Assembly (NCBI GenBank): GCA_964478455.1
Contig: CAYZJD010000289.1
Coordinates: 1 to 6,115 of the forward strand
Reading direction: 5' to 3'
DNA length: 6,115 bases
From: CAYZJD01 sp964478455
GTDB taxonomy: Bacteria; Acidobacteriota; Terriglobia; Bryobacterales; Bryobacteraceae
Shown: positions 1 through 6,115 of the stretch, piece by piece
Layout: every line of letters begins with the position of its first letter
Position numbering within the stretch: the stretch's first letter is position 1
Program-made: the position numbers and the translations under genes
The notes under the pieces: generated by a model
Told to the model about the DNA's origin: nothing
The model's input: the letters and a program-made list of their open reading frames with translations, nothing else
Database searches by the model: none

Positions 1-80
1 AAACCGGTGACAGGCAAGGCAATCTCCGATTCCCACACTGTCCGGTAGAAACCGGGGATTGCGTAGCCTGTCACCGGTTT
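1..80. repeat. Imperfect long palindrome abutting the kinase stop codon
   Basis: Bases 1-15 are the exact reverse complement of 66-80. On the same axis, 19-28 pairs with 53-62 with one G-T wobble; only 16/65 and 18/63 mismatch in the stem. The result is a roughly 28-bp stem with a 24-base loop. A nested small hairpin (42-46 with 51-55) and a direct repeat of aaaccgg (1-7 and 49-55) lie inside. The right arm ends at 80 and the kinase stop codon occupies 81-83, so there is no spacer. It could be a transcription terminator for the kinase gene or a REP/MITE-like mobile palindrome. The left end may continue beyond the window, so its true size is unknown. Confidence 0.8.
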
Positions 81-3000
81 TCACTTGCCGTAGAAGTTGA
101 AGTGAAGCAGGCCGTACTGGTCGCGGCCGGGGATGAAGAAGCCGAACCGGCCCTTGTCGAGGTCGCCGCCCGGAACGTTCCACGCGTCCACGGATACCCA
201 CTCGTTGCCCTTTCGGATGTAATGGACGATGCTCTCGTTCCGCATGTCGATCTGGATCGTCGCTTCGACGCCGTCCTTCTCCGGCAAACCATGCGGAATC
301 TTAGCCAGTTCCGTGGTCTTTCCGCCGCCCACCAGCTTCCGGTAGAAATTCTTCTTGTCCATCTGGAAGAGCACGTGGCTTTTCGGGTCCAGGTAGCGGA
401 TAAACCACTGAAGCCGTCTGCCTTTGTACACGCGCGCGGAGAATACGAACGTGCCGGTGGTCGGCGTAATGCGATACGGGACATACTCGCCACCCTGGCT
501 CACCCACCAGTCGCCGCTGCGCCCCCAGGCGCCAGGGTTCTCCCAACCGTCCATGCCGGCCTGCGGGCGGACCGCTTCCGGCTTTGTTTCCACGGGAGCC
601 GGTTTTGCGGGCGCCGCCTGCTCCACTGGCACCGGCTCGACTTTCGCGGTGACAACGGATGTCACTGGCTGCGTTTTCGGCGGCGCGGCCACCGGCGGCT
701 TTGGCGCAGTCGAGATGGGCTTGGAGGGGGCCGATGCGGGCGGTGTAGCGGCAGGCTCAGCCGGCGGCGGAGCCGGCTCAGGCGCCGGTTCGGCCGCGGG
801 TTGTTCGGCGACGGGCGCGGTTGCCGGCGGTGTGGCCGCCGCTTGCTCTTGAACGGGCCTGCCGGGGCCCATCCAGAAGTAGAGACCCGCCGCGACCGCG
901 AGGACAACAACTGCCGCGATGCCGAGCAGCCAGCGCAGCGGGCTTTTGCGTTTCCCCTGCTCCGGGGCCTTTGGAACAACGGGCGCCTCTGACGGAATCG
1001 GAGCGGCCGGTACCGAGACAGCAGAAACGGATCCAGACGCTTCCTCCCCGGCGGAAGCCACGGTCAAGTACCGGGTCTCCTCGGCCGCGGACGGCGGCGG
1101 AGGCGGCGCCTGGGCCGGCGGCACGTAGGCCGTTTCCGTGGCTGCGGCCGGCGGGACGGCGGTATCCTCCAGCGCCCGGGTAGCGCGCTGCGAGGCCAGA
1201 CCGCTCAGCCTGGACTGCGTCAGCCTGGCGTCATCTAACAGTTTGTTCAGGGCTGTCCGCAGTTGGAGCAAGCGCAGCGCCTGTGGGAACGAAGCCAGTC
1301 CCTGCTCCACCAGGGCGAGGGCTGCCTGGAGATCGCCGTTCGCTTGAAGTTGGCGCGCTCGTGAGACGTATTGCTCGACGGACTCCTCCCGCCGCCGGTC
1401 ATCGATCAGCGTGGTTAAGCTGCGGGCCAGAGCGTTCGCCGGCTCCAGTTCGACCGCCTGGGCGACCAGCGGCTCGGCCGCGTGCCAGTCGGAATCGATC
1501 AGGCCTCGCGCACGCTCGAGCAGCGCGCTGAGCAACACACCGCGGCAGATAGGATTGTTCAAGTCCATCAAATGCGCGCGGCGGAGCAGTTCCAGGCCCT
1601 CCTCGTAGCGTTGCGCCCCGCATAAGGCTTGTCCTTCAGCGAGCAGCTTCTGCGCCTGCTGGCGCACCTCCATAGCCTGCTGGACCACCTTCTCCAGCTC
1701 CGCCAGCTCGGCGTCGGCGGGGAACTCAGCCGCCGTGCTCTGGAGGAGGTCGGCGGCCCGGGCGTAATCGCCGGAGGCGATGCACTGATCGATCTGCTCC
1801 ACCCAACGGGCCTTGGCCTGCTCCCGCAGTTGCTGGTCGCGCCGTTTCTGCACCCGCTCGATCTCAAATTCGAGGCCCGGTTGCTGGCCGTAGACGGATC
1901 GGAGGATCTCGAGTTGCGCCAGCGCCTCCTGGAACTGCCCTCTCTCCTCCTGAAGCCGCGCCTTGGCAAGGATGGAGTTCACCAGGTCGCGCTTGTCTCG
2001 CATCAGCCGGAGCGCTCGCTCGAAGTGCGATTCCTCCGGATATAGCGAAGCCGCCTCTTGCAGGATGGAAACCCGCTTCTCGAGATCCGGCTCGGCCTCC
2101 ACGCGGCGGTCCACTTCGGCAATGTAGGCCGAGAGCTGCTGCCGCTGCTGTTCCTCGATGTCGAACTTCAACGCCTGAAAGAGCGCGTGGCCTGGGTACT
2201 TGACCAGGTACTCATCGCAGACCGCCATCGCCTTGGCGAAGTCCCGTTCACCAAGCCGGCGGCGCGCTTCCGCGTAGGCGCTGTTGATGGCGTCGTGTTC
2301 CGAAGAGACCTGGTTGTAGAGGTTCTGGTAGCCGGCGCCGGACTCGCGCGACGACACATCGGGAGCCCGCCGGTCCAGTTCCAGAACCCTCTGCAACATG
2401 TTCAGAGCCGAGCTGAACTCACCTTTGTGATAGGCGTCGAGGGCGTCCTGGTAAAGCTTCTCCTTCTCCTGCCGTTCGCGCGCGTAAGCCTGCTCGCGGC
2501 GGTCCACCTCCGCCAGCAGTTCCAGCGCGAGGTTGTCCTTCGAGCTTTGCTGGAGCACGTTGTGCAGCGCCTGGCGGGCGTGGTCGAACGAATAGTTCTC
2601 GACGTGTTGCCTGGCCAGCCGGATCCATTCATCGATCTGCCGGCGGCTGCGCCGGCTCTCGATGGCGTTCTTGAGGCTCAGCGCGTCGGCGTTGTCCCGC
2701 TCGAGCTGGAGCACTTCCTCGATCTTCTGAAGCGCCATCGGGTATTCTTCCTGCTCGAGGCGGGTACGGGCGCTGTCTAGCAACTGTTGCACCGTCTTGC
2801 GGCGAGCCGCCTGGTCGATCTGCCGCCGCAGATGCGACATGACCGGATCAATGTGGCCTTCGGCTTCCAGTTCGGCCAGGATCTCAGCCGCGTACTGGTA
2901 GTCGTGCTCTTCGAACGCTTTGGCCGCCCGGTCAATGCGCGGCTGGAACCGCGCCGGGTCGAAGGTGTCAATCGGCTCGTTCCGCAGCGCCTTTTCGAGC

Positions 3001-3797
3001 GATTCGGCGAATTCCTTGGCGCTCGAGAACCGATGCCACGGCTGTTTCGCCATGGCCTTGTGCACGACCCGGCCCAGGAGCTGGTTGACGGCCGGATTGA
3101 GCTCCGAGGCCGGCGGCGGGCTTTGGCGGAGAATCGCCTGCGCCGTCTCGGCCACCGAGCTCCTCTCGAAAGGAAGACGCCGCGTGAGTGCTTCGTAGGC
3201 GGTTACGCCGAGGGCGAAGATGTCCGTCTGCGGGGACAGCGGCTTCATCTCGATCTGTTCGGGCGCCATATACAGGAAGGTTCCCTTTTGGCCTGTGGAG
3301 GAGCGCGAGTCCACCATGTGGGCGAGGCCGAAGTCGATGATCTTGACCGAATCGTCTTCGAGCACGAACAGGTTGCTTGGTTTCAGGTCGCGGTGGATGA
3401 GGCCGCGTTCATGGGCCGCCTGGAGGCCGCGGCAGGCCTGGACGATGATATTGACGGCGCGGTCGACCGTGAGGCGGTGGCTCGAGGTGCGGATCAGCTT
3501 GTCGAGTGAGACGCCCCTGAGCAGCGGCATGACGAAGAACGGCTTGCTGGCGCCTGCTTCCTGGAATTCCCCGATGTCGAAGATCTCGACAATATTGGGG
3601 TGGCTCATCGCCGCCATCACGTCGCATTCCTTGAAGAACAACTGGAGCGAGGTGCGGCTTGGCGTGTCGCGGAGCGTCTTCACGGCCACTTCGCGCTTAA
3701 CGACGGTGTCGTAAGCGCGATAGACAACACCCATCCCCCCTTGGCCGAGGGTCTCCCGGATTTCGTATCGGTCTCTTAGCTTGATGGGAGCAGGCAT
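81..3797 (-). CDS. Membrane-anchored Ser/Thr protein kinase with TPR-like region and C-terminal extracytoplasmic domain
   Basis: This 1238-residue protein is a Hanks-type Ser/Thr kinase that should phosphorylate protein Ser/Thr residues at the inner face of the membrane; its substrates are unknown. The kinase domain (about residues 11-273) has every key element: glycine loop G18-x-G20-x-x-G23, Lys40 in VAVK, helix-C Glu57, HRDLKPSN with Asp137, DFG at 155-157, APE at 178-180 and Asp192. It should therefore be active. Residues about 280-865 are charged, helical, degenerate TPR-like units with coiled-coil-like linkers. A Pro/Ala-rich stretch leads to a basic KRK and one transmembrane helix (956-976). 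A second Pro/Ala linker (about 977-1080) follows, then a beta-rich, aromatic-rich domain (about 1081-1238) resembling lectin/DUF1080-like sandwiches, predicted outside the cytoplasm. The ATG at 3795-3797 puts the glycine loop at the normal distance from the N-terminus; only a weak AGG precedes it. The start follows the 3833-3915 palindrome, and the stop (TGA, 81-83) touches the 1-80 palindrome. Confidence 0.96.
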   Translation of the reverse strand: MPAPIKLRDRYEIRETLGQGGMGVVYRAYDTVVKREVAVKTLRDTPSRTSLQLFFKECDVMAAMSHPNIVEIFDIGEFQEAGASKPFFVMPLLRGVSLDKLIRTSSHRLTVDRAVNIIVQACRGLQAAHERGLIHRDLKPSNLFVLEDDSVKIIDFGLAHMVDSRSSTGQKGTFLYMAPEQIEMKPLSPQTDIFALGVTAYEALTRRLPFERSSVAETAQAILRQSPPPASELNPAVNQLLGRVVHKAMAKQPWHRFSSAKEFAESLEKALRNEPIDTFDPARFQPRIDRAAKAFEEHDYQYAAEILAELEAEGHIDPVMSHLRRQIDQAARRKTVQQLLDSARTRLEQEEYPMALQKIEEVLQLERDNADALSLKNAIESRRSRRQIDEWIRLARQHVENYSFDHARQALHNVLQQSSKDNLALELLAEVDRREQAYARERQEKEKLYQDALDAYHKGEFSSALNMLQRVLELDRRAPDVSSRESGAGYQNLYNQVSSEHDAINSAYAEARRRLGERDFAKAMAVCDEYLVKYPGHALFQALKFDIEEQQRQQLSAYIAEVDRRVEAEPDLEKRVSILQEAASLYPEESHFERALRLMRDKRDLVNSILAKARLQEERGQFQEALAQLEILRSVYGQQPGLEFEIERVQKRRDQQLREQAKARWVEQIDQCIASGDYARAADLLQSTAAEFPADAELAELEKVVQQAMEVRQQAQKLLAEGQALCGAQRYEEGLELLRRAHLMDLNNPICRGVLLSALLERARGLIDSDWHAAEPLVAQAVELEPANALARSLTTLIDDRRREESVEQYVSRARQLQANGDLQAALALVEQGLASFPQALRLLQLRTALNKLLDDARLTQSRLSGLASQRATRALEDTAVPPAAATETAYVPPAQAPPPPPSAAEETRYLTVASAGEEASGSVSAVSVPAAPIPSEAPVVPKAPEQGKRKSPLRWLLGIAAVVVLAVAAGLYFWMGPGRPVQEQAAATPPATAPVAEQPAAEPAPEPAPPPAEPAATPPASAPSKPISTAPKPPVAAPPKTQPVTSVVTAKVEPVPVEQAAPAKPAPVETKPEAVRPQAGMDGWENPGAWGRSGDWWVSQGGEYVPYRITPTTGTFVFSARVYKGRRLQWFIRYLDPKSHVLFQMDKKNFYRKLVGGGKTTELAKIPHGLPEKDGVEATIQIDMRNESIVHYIRKGNEWVSVDAWNVPGGDLDKGRFGFFIPGRDQYGLLHFNFYGK

Positions 3798-3819
3798 GAA
3801 CCTAGTGGATTATCCCACG

Positions 3820-3837
3820 AACGAAAAGAACGAAAAG
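3820..3837. repeat. 9-bp tandem duplication at the palindrome edge
   Basis: The unit aacgaaaag occurs at 3820-3828 and again at 3829-3837 with no gap. The last five bases of the second copy (3833-3837) are also the first five bases of the left arm of the large palindrome. It lies 23 bp upstream of the kinase start codon. It may be a slippage product or a trace of how the palindrome arose at this site. Confidence 0.8.
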
Positions 3838-3915
3838 GGGTCAGCCTGATCTGCGCCATTTTTCCGACTGGGCCGCTCCACCGGAAAAATGGCGCAGATC
3901 AGGCTGACCCCTTTT
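3833..3915. repeat. 83-bp palindrome with perfect 34-bp arms (REP/MITE-like element or terminator)
   Basis: Bases 3833-3866 are the exact reverse complement of 3882-3915, with a 15-base spacer (3867-3881). The arms begin AAAAGGGGTCAG when read inward from either end. No target-site duplication flanks the element. On the minus-strand transcript it would form a very stable hairpin ending in CCCCUUUU followed by more U-rich sequence, so it could end gcdH transcription. The gcdH stop codon TAA (3914-3916) takes its last two bases from the right arm. Palindromes with an A-run and GGGGTCAG-type ends are known as dispersed repeats in several bacterial groups and some are associated with REP-associated tyrosine transposases; assignment to such a family here is inference. 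No transposase is in the window. Confidence 0.88.
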
Positions 3916-5092
3916 AGCGGTAGGCGGGAATGCCCGTGACTCGTTCGCCGATGATGAGCGCGTGGATGTGGTCGGTGCCCTCGTAGGTTTTCACGGTTTC
4001 GAGATTGCACAGGTGGCGCATGATCGGGTACTCGTCGGTGATCCCGTTGGCCCCCAGCAGATCACGGCTGAGCCGGGCGCACTCCACTGCGATGTGAACG
4101 TTGTTCCGCTTGAGCATGGAGACATGCGCCGGCTCTGCCTTGCCCTGATCCTTCAGCCGCCCAACATGGAGGGCGAGCAACTGCGCCTTCGAGATCTCGG
4201 TGATCATCCACGCCAGCTTCTCCTGGACCAGTTGGTGGGAGGCGATCGGCCGGTCATCGAACTGCTTCCGCACCAGGGTGTACTGGCGCGCCGTTTCGTA
4301 GCAGTCCATGGCCGCTCCCAGCACGCCCCAGCCGATGCCGTAGCGCGCCTGTGTGAGACACACGAGCGCGCTCTTTAATCCGGTCGTGCCCGGCAGCAAG
4401 TTCTCCGCTGGAATGCGGCAATCGGCAAATGAAAGGCTGGAGGTCACCGAGGCGCGCATCGACCACTTGCCATGAATATCGGAAGCGCTGAACCCGGGCG
4501 TGCCCTTCTCCACAAGGAACCCGCGCACCCCGTCCTCGGTGCGGGCCCAGACCACAGCCACGTCGGCCACCGAGCCGTTGGTGATCCAGGTCTTTTCGCC
4601 GTTCAACACCCAGCCGTTGCCATCGCGGCGGGCAGTCATCCGCATGCCCGCCGGGTTGGAGCCGAAATCGGGCTCCGTGAGCCCGAAGCAACCGAGCGCC
4701 TCACCGGACTGGAGCCGCGGCAGCCAGCGCCGCTTCTGCTCCTCGCTGCCGAATGTCAGGATCGGGTACATGACGAGCGCGCCCTGCACCGACACACAAC
4801 TTCGGACGCCCGAGTCCCCACGCTCGATCTCCTGCATGATGAGCCCGTACTCCACGTTGCTCATGCCCGCGCAACCGTAACCTTCGAGGTTTGCGCCGAA
4901 AAAACCGAGCGATCCCATCTCGCGGATCAACTCCATCGGGAAGCGCCCCTCGCGGAAACAGTCGCGGATCACCGGTAGCACGCGGTCCTCAACGAACTGC
5001 CGCGCCGTCTGCCGGACCAGTAGTTCTTCTTCGGTAAGCAGCGAATCGATCTGAAGGTAGTCAACCCCTCGGAAGGCCAACATGTTCTTCAT
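3914..5092 (-). CDS. gcdH: Glutaryl-CoA dehydrogenase (decarboxylating type)
   Basis: This FAD enzyme oxidises glutaryl-CoA and decarboxylates the intermediate to crotonyl-CoA in lysine, tryptophan and glutarate breakdown, passing electrons to electron-transferring flavoprotein. The 392 residues match the length of bacterial family members. The acyl-CoA dehydrogenase folds appear in order: N-terminal helical domain (about 20-130), beta domain with CFGLTEPDFGS (135-145) and KTWITN for FAD/substrate contacts, and C-terminal helical domain with ARYGIGWGVLGA and LGANGITDEY. Glutaryl-CoA specificity is shown by Glu90 and Arg97 in ERGDSGVRSCVSVQ and by Tyr370-Glu371 in TYEGTDHIHALI, Glu371 being the catalytic base by analogy with the human enzyme. 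The start is uncertain: ATG at 5090-5092 is chosen, ATG at 5081-5083 (389 residues) fits family N-termini equally well, and neither has a clear ribosome binding site. The TAA stop shares two bases with the 3833-3915 palindrome. The gene is divergent from the TPR gene at 5192. Confidence 0.95.
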   Translation of the reverse strand: MKNMLAFRGVDYLQIDSLLTEEELLVRQTARQFVEDRVLPVIRDCFREGRFPMELIREMGSLGFFGANLEGYGCAGMSNVEYGLIMQEIERGDSGVRSCVSVQGALVMYPILTFGSEEQKRRWLPRLQSGEALGCFGLTEPDFGSNPAGMRMTARRDGNGWVLNGEKTWITNGSVADVAVVWARTEDGVRGFLVEKGTPGFSASDIHGKWSMRASVTSSLSFADCRIPAENLLPGTTGLKSALVCLTQARYGIGWGVLGAAMDCYETARQYTLVRKQFDDRPIASHQLVQEKLAWMITEISKAQLLALHVGRLKDQGKAEPAHVSMLKRNNVHIAVECARLSRDLLGANGITDEYPIMRHLCNLETVKTYEGTDHIHALIIGERVTGIPAYR

Positions 5093-5102
5093 CTTAGCGT
5101 TA

Positions 5103-5124
5103 CCGGCGATCCCCGATCGGCCGG
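5103..5124. promoter_or_regulatory. Inverted repeat just upstream of gcdH, possible operator
   Basis: The left arm ccggcgatc (5103-5111) and the right arm gatcg-g-ccgg (5115-5124) pair over 9 bp with one bulged G (5120) around a ccc centre. It sits 10 bases upstream of the chosen gcdH start, in the divergent promoter region, where a repressor site or a 5' leader hairpin would act. GC-rich DNA makes short palindromes common, so the functional reading is weak. Confidence 0.35.
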
Positions 5125-5179
5125 CTCCCATTTTGGCTGCGAGACTTTCTCCCGGCGGGCCACTATTTCCATAGCCCAT

Positions 5180-5184
5180 GGGGG
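5180..5184 (+). promoter_or_regulatory. Ribosome binding site supporting a GTG start
   Basis: A GGGGG run lies 7 bases before the GTG at 5192-5194, a good Shine-Dalgarno distance. The nearby ATG at 5187-5189 is in another frame and meets TGA after one codon, so the GTG is the usable start. Confidence 0.55.
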
Positions 5185-5191
5185 TAATGCG

Positions 5192-6115
5192 GTGATACGC
5201 CCTGCCTGCATCTTCATAGTGGCCTGCCTGGCGGCTGCCAGCCAGACCGTGGATCCCGCCCAAGATCCGCTCAACAAAGCCTACGAAGCGTTGCGCGCGC
5301 GTCAGTTCGACAAGGCCATCGAGCAGTTCCGCAAGGCCGTGGCGGCCGCGCCCAGCCGGGCGAGTATCCGCAAGGATCTCGCCTACGCATACCTGAAGAC
5401 CGGTGAAACGGAAGCCGCCCGCGAGGAGTTCGCCGAGGCCATGCGGCTGGCCCCGGAAGACCAGCAGGCGGCCCTTGAGTATGCGTTCCTGTCGAACGAC
5501 ACCGGCCGGACAGCCGAGGCGCGGCGCATCTTTGACCGCATCCGCAAGAGCGGCGGCGAAGAAGCACGCGCCACAGCCGAGCAGGCGTTTCAGAACATCG
5601 ACCGTCCGCTCCAAGAAGGCATCGCCCGGTGGACCAAGGCACTGGAGGCTTCTCCGAACGATTTCAGCGCGCATCACGAGCTGGCTCGCCTGGCCGAGCG
5701 GCGCGATGACCACGAACTCGCGTCCGCGCACTACCTCAGGGCCTGGGAGCTGCGCCCCGAGCTGCGGGGGCTGTTGGTGAACCTGGCCAGAGTATGGAAA
5801 GCGCAGGGACGGGAGGAACCGGCGAAAGCCGCGGCACTGGCGGCATCCCGCAGCAAGGACACGAGGACCTCGGAGGCGGCCCGCGAACTGCTGCCTGGCC
5901 GTTACCCGTATGTCTACGAATTCCGGAACGCGATCGAGCTTGATCCGGCCAACATCGAGCTGCGCCGCGAGCTGGCATACCTGCTGCTCGCGATGGAGCA
6001 GTCGCGGGAGGCCGAGCGGGAACTTGAAGGCATCCTCGAACGGGCGCCGAACGACCTTACGGCGGCCGCCCAACTCGGGCTGCTGCGCCTAGGTCGGAGG
6101 GATGTCGCTGGCGCG
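5192..6115 (+). CDS. Exported tetratricopeptide repeat protein, 3' end outside the window
   Basis: The reading frame is open for 308 codons to the last base of the window, so the C-terminus is missing. The likely start is GTG at 5192-5194, preceded by a GGGGG ribosome binding site. The first 17 residues look like a short export signal: Arg3, a hydrophobic run CIFIVACLAAA, then a polar stretch. IVAC at residues 9-12 fits a lipobox with Cys12 as lipidation site, but the hydrophobic core before it is short; cleavage after Ala16 or Ser17 by signal peptidase I is the alternative. From about residue 28 the protein is a run of TPR helices with typical small/aromatic spacing, for example AYEALRARQFDKAIEQFRKA, ELAYLLLAMEQSREAERELE, and LEASPNDF or LERAPNDL turns ending the units. 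TPR arrays bind other proteins; no enzymatic domain is visible. An envelope scaffold role is inferred, and the missing end could carry another domain. Confidence 0.87.
   Translation, partial: MIRPACIFIVACLAAASQTVDPAQDPLNKAYEALRARQFDKAIEQFRKAVAAAPSRASIRKDLAYAYLKTGETEAAREEFAEAMRLAPEDQQAALEYAFLSNDTGRTAEARRIFDRIRKSGGEEARATAEQAFQNIDRPLQEGIARWTKALEASPNDFSAHHELARLAERRDDHELASAHYLRAWELRPELRGLLVNLARVWKAQGREEPAKAAALAASRSKDTRTSEAARELLPGRYPYVYEFRNAIELDPANIELRRELAYLLLAMEQSREAERELEGILERAPNDLTAAAQLGLLRLGRRDVAGA

Larger units (their letters stand above)
5093..5191. promoter_or_regulatory. Divergent intergenic region between gcdH and the TPR gene
   Basis: These 99 bases separate the start codons of two divergently oriented genes and must hold promoters for both unless transcription starts inside a gene. 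No convincing -35/-10 pair was found by eye on either strand. The clearest structure is the inverted repeat at 5103-5124. If gcdH starts at 5083, the region is 9 bases longer. Confidence 0.5.

Noticed and set aside
600..860. Repetitive GCC/GGC-rich tract that looks like a DNA repeat.
   Set aside because: It is explained by the Pro/Ala/Glu-rich linker of the kinase; the units are irregular and remain in frame.
102..992. Plus-strand open frame of 296 codons.
   Set aside because: Antisense to the C-terminal domain and Pro/Ala linker of the kinase; the product is Arg/Gly/Cys-rich low complexity without recognisable domain.
2058..3509. Two 240-codon plus-strand open frames (2058-2780 and 2787-3509).
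   Set aside because: Both lie opposite the kinase and TPR-like coding sequence, whose motifs are unambiguous; their products resemble reverse-frame translations and carry no known motif.
3798..3832. GATAAT on the minus strand (3809-3814) as a -10 element for the kinase.
   Set aside because: The sequence 17 bases upstream (CTTTTC) is a poor -35, and the implied leader would be only about 4-5 bases. It is also part of a small ggattatcc dyad. Not strong enough to annotate.
3833..3915. Possible CRISPR repeat or attachment site.
   Set aside because: There is only one copy with inverted, not direct, arms, no spacers, and no integrase or cas gene in the window.
5093..6073. The gcdH frame stays open far upstream on the minus strand (to 6073), giving an apparent 719-residue protein.
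   Set aside because: Homology to glutaryl-CoA dehydrogenase begins right after the Met at 5083/5092. The upstream part is antisense to the TPR gene, whose own translation shows clear TPR repeats, so it is a GC-rich shadow frame.

Overview
The window is GC-rich chromosomal DNA carrying two genes on the minus strand and one, cut by the right edge, on the plus strand. The features that suggest a source are a very large eukaryotic-type Ser/Thr kinase with tetratricopeptide (TPR)-like repeats, an exported TPR protein, and long palindromes beside stop codons. Together they fit an acidobacterium, perhaps of the Solibacter/Bryobacterales kind. This is inference from gene style; there is no rRNA or other phylogenetic marker.

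Layout, left to right. Positions 1-80 hold an imperfect palindrome. Immediately after it, 81-3797 on the minus strand encodes a 1238-residue membrane-anchored kinase: kinase domain, long TPR-like helical region, Pro/Ala-rich segment, one transmembrane helix, second Pro/Ala linker, and a C-terminal beta-rich domain predicted to lie outside the cytoplasm. The 116-bp gap 3798-3913 is mostly a palindrome with two perfect 34-bp arms. Next is 3914-5092 on the minus strand, a glutaryl-CoA dehydrogenase (gcdH) with the residues of the decarboxylating type. A 99-bp divergent intergenic region with a small inverted repeat separates it from a plus-strand gene at 5192 that encodes an exported TPR protein and is still open at the window end.

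The three genes do not form an obvious pathway. gcdH belongs to lysine/tryptophan/glutarate degradation, the kinase to signalling, and the TPR protein is probably an envelope scaffold. gcdH and the kinase lie in the same direction, but the palindrome between them ends in a U-rich tract on the minus-strand transcript and could stop transcription, so they are probably not one simple operon.

The most interesting feature is non-coding. Both minus-strand genes end exactly at the edge of a long inverted repeat, and in one case the repeat supplies the last two bases of the stop codon. No CRISPR array, tRNA, rRNA, insertion sequence or transposase gene was seen.
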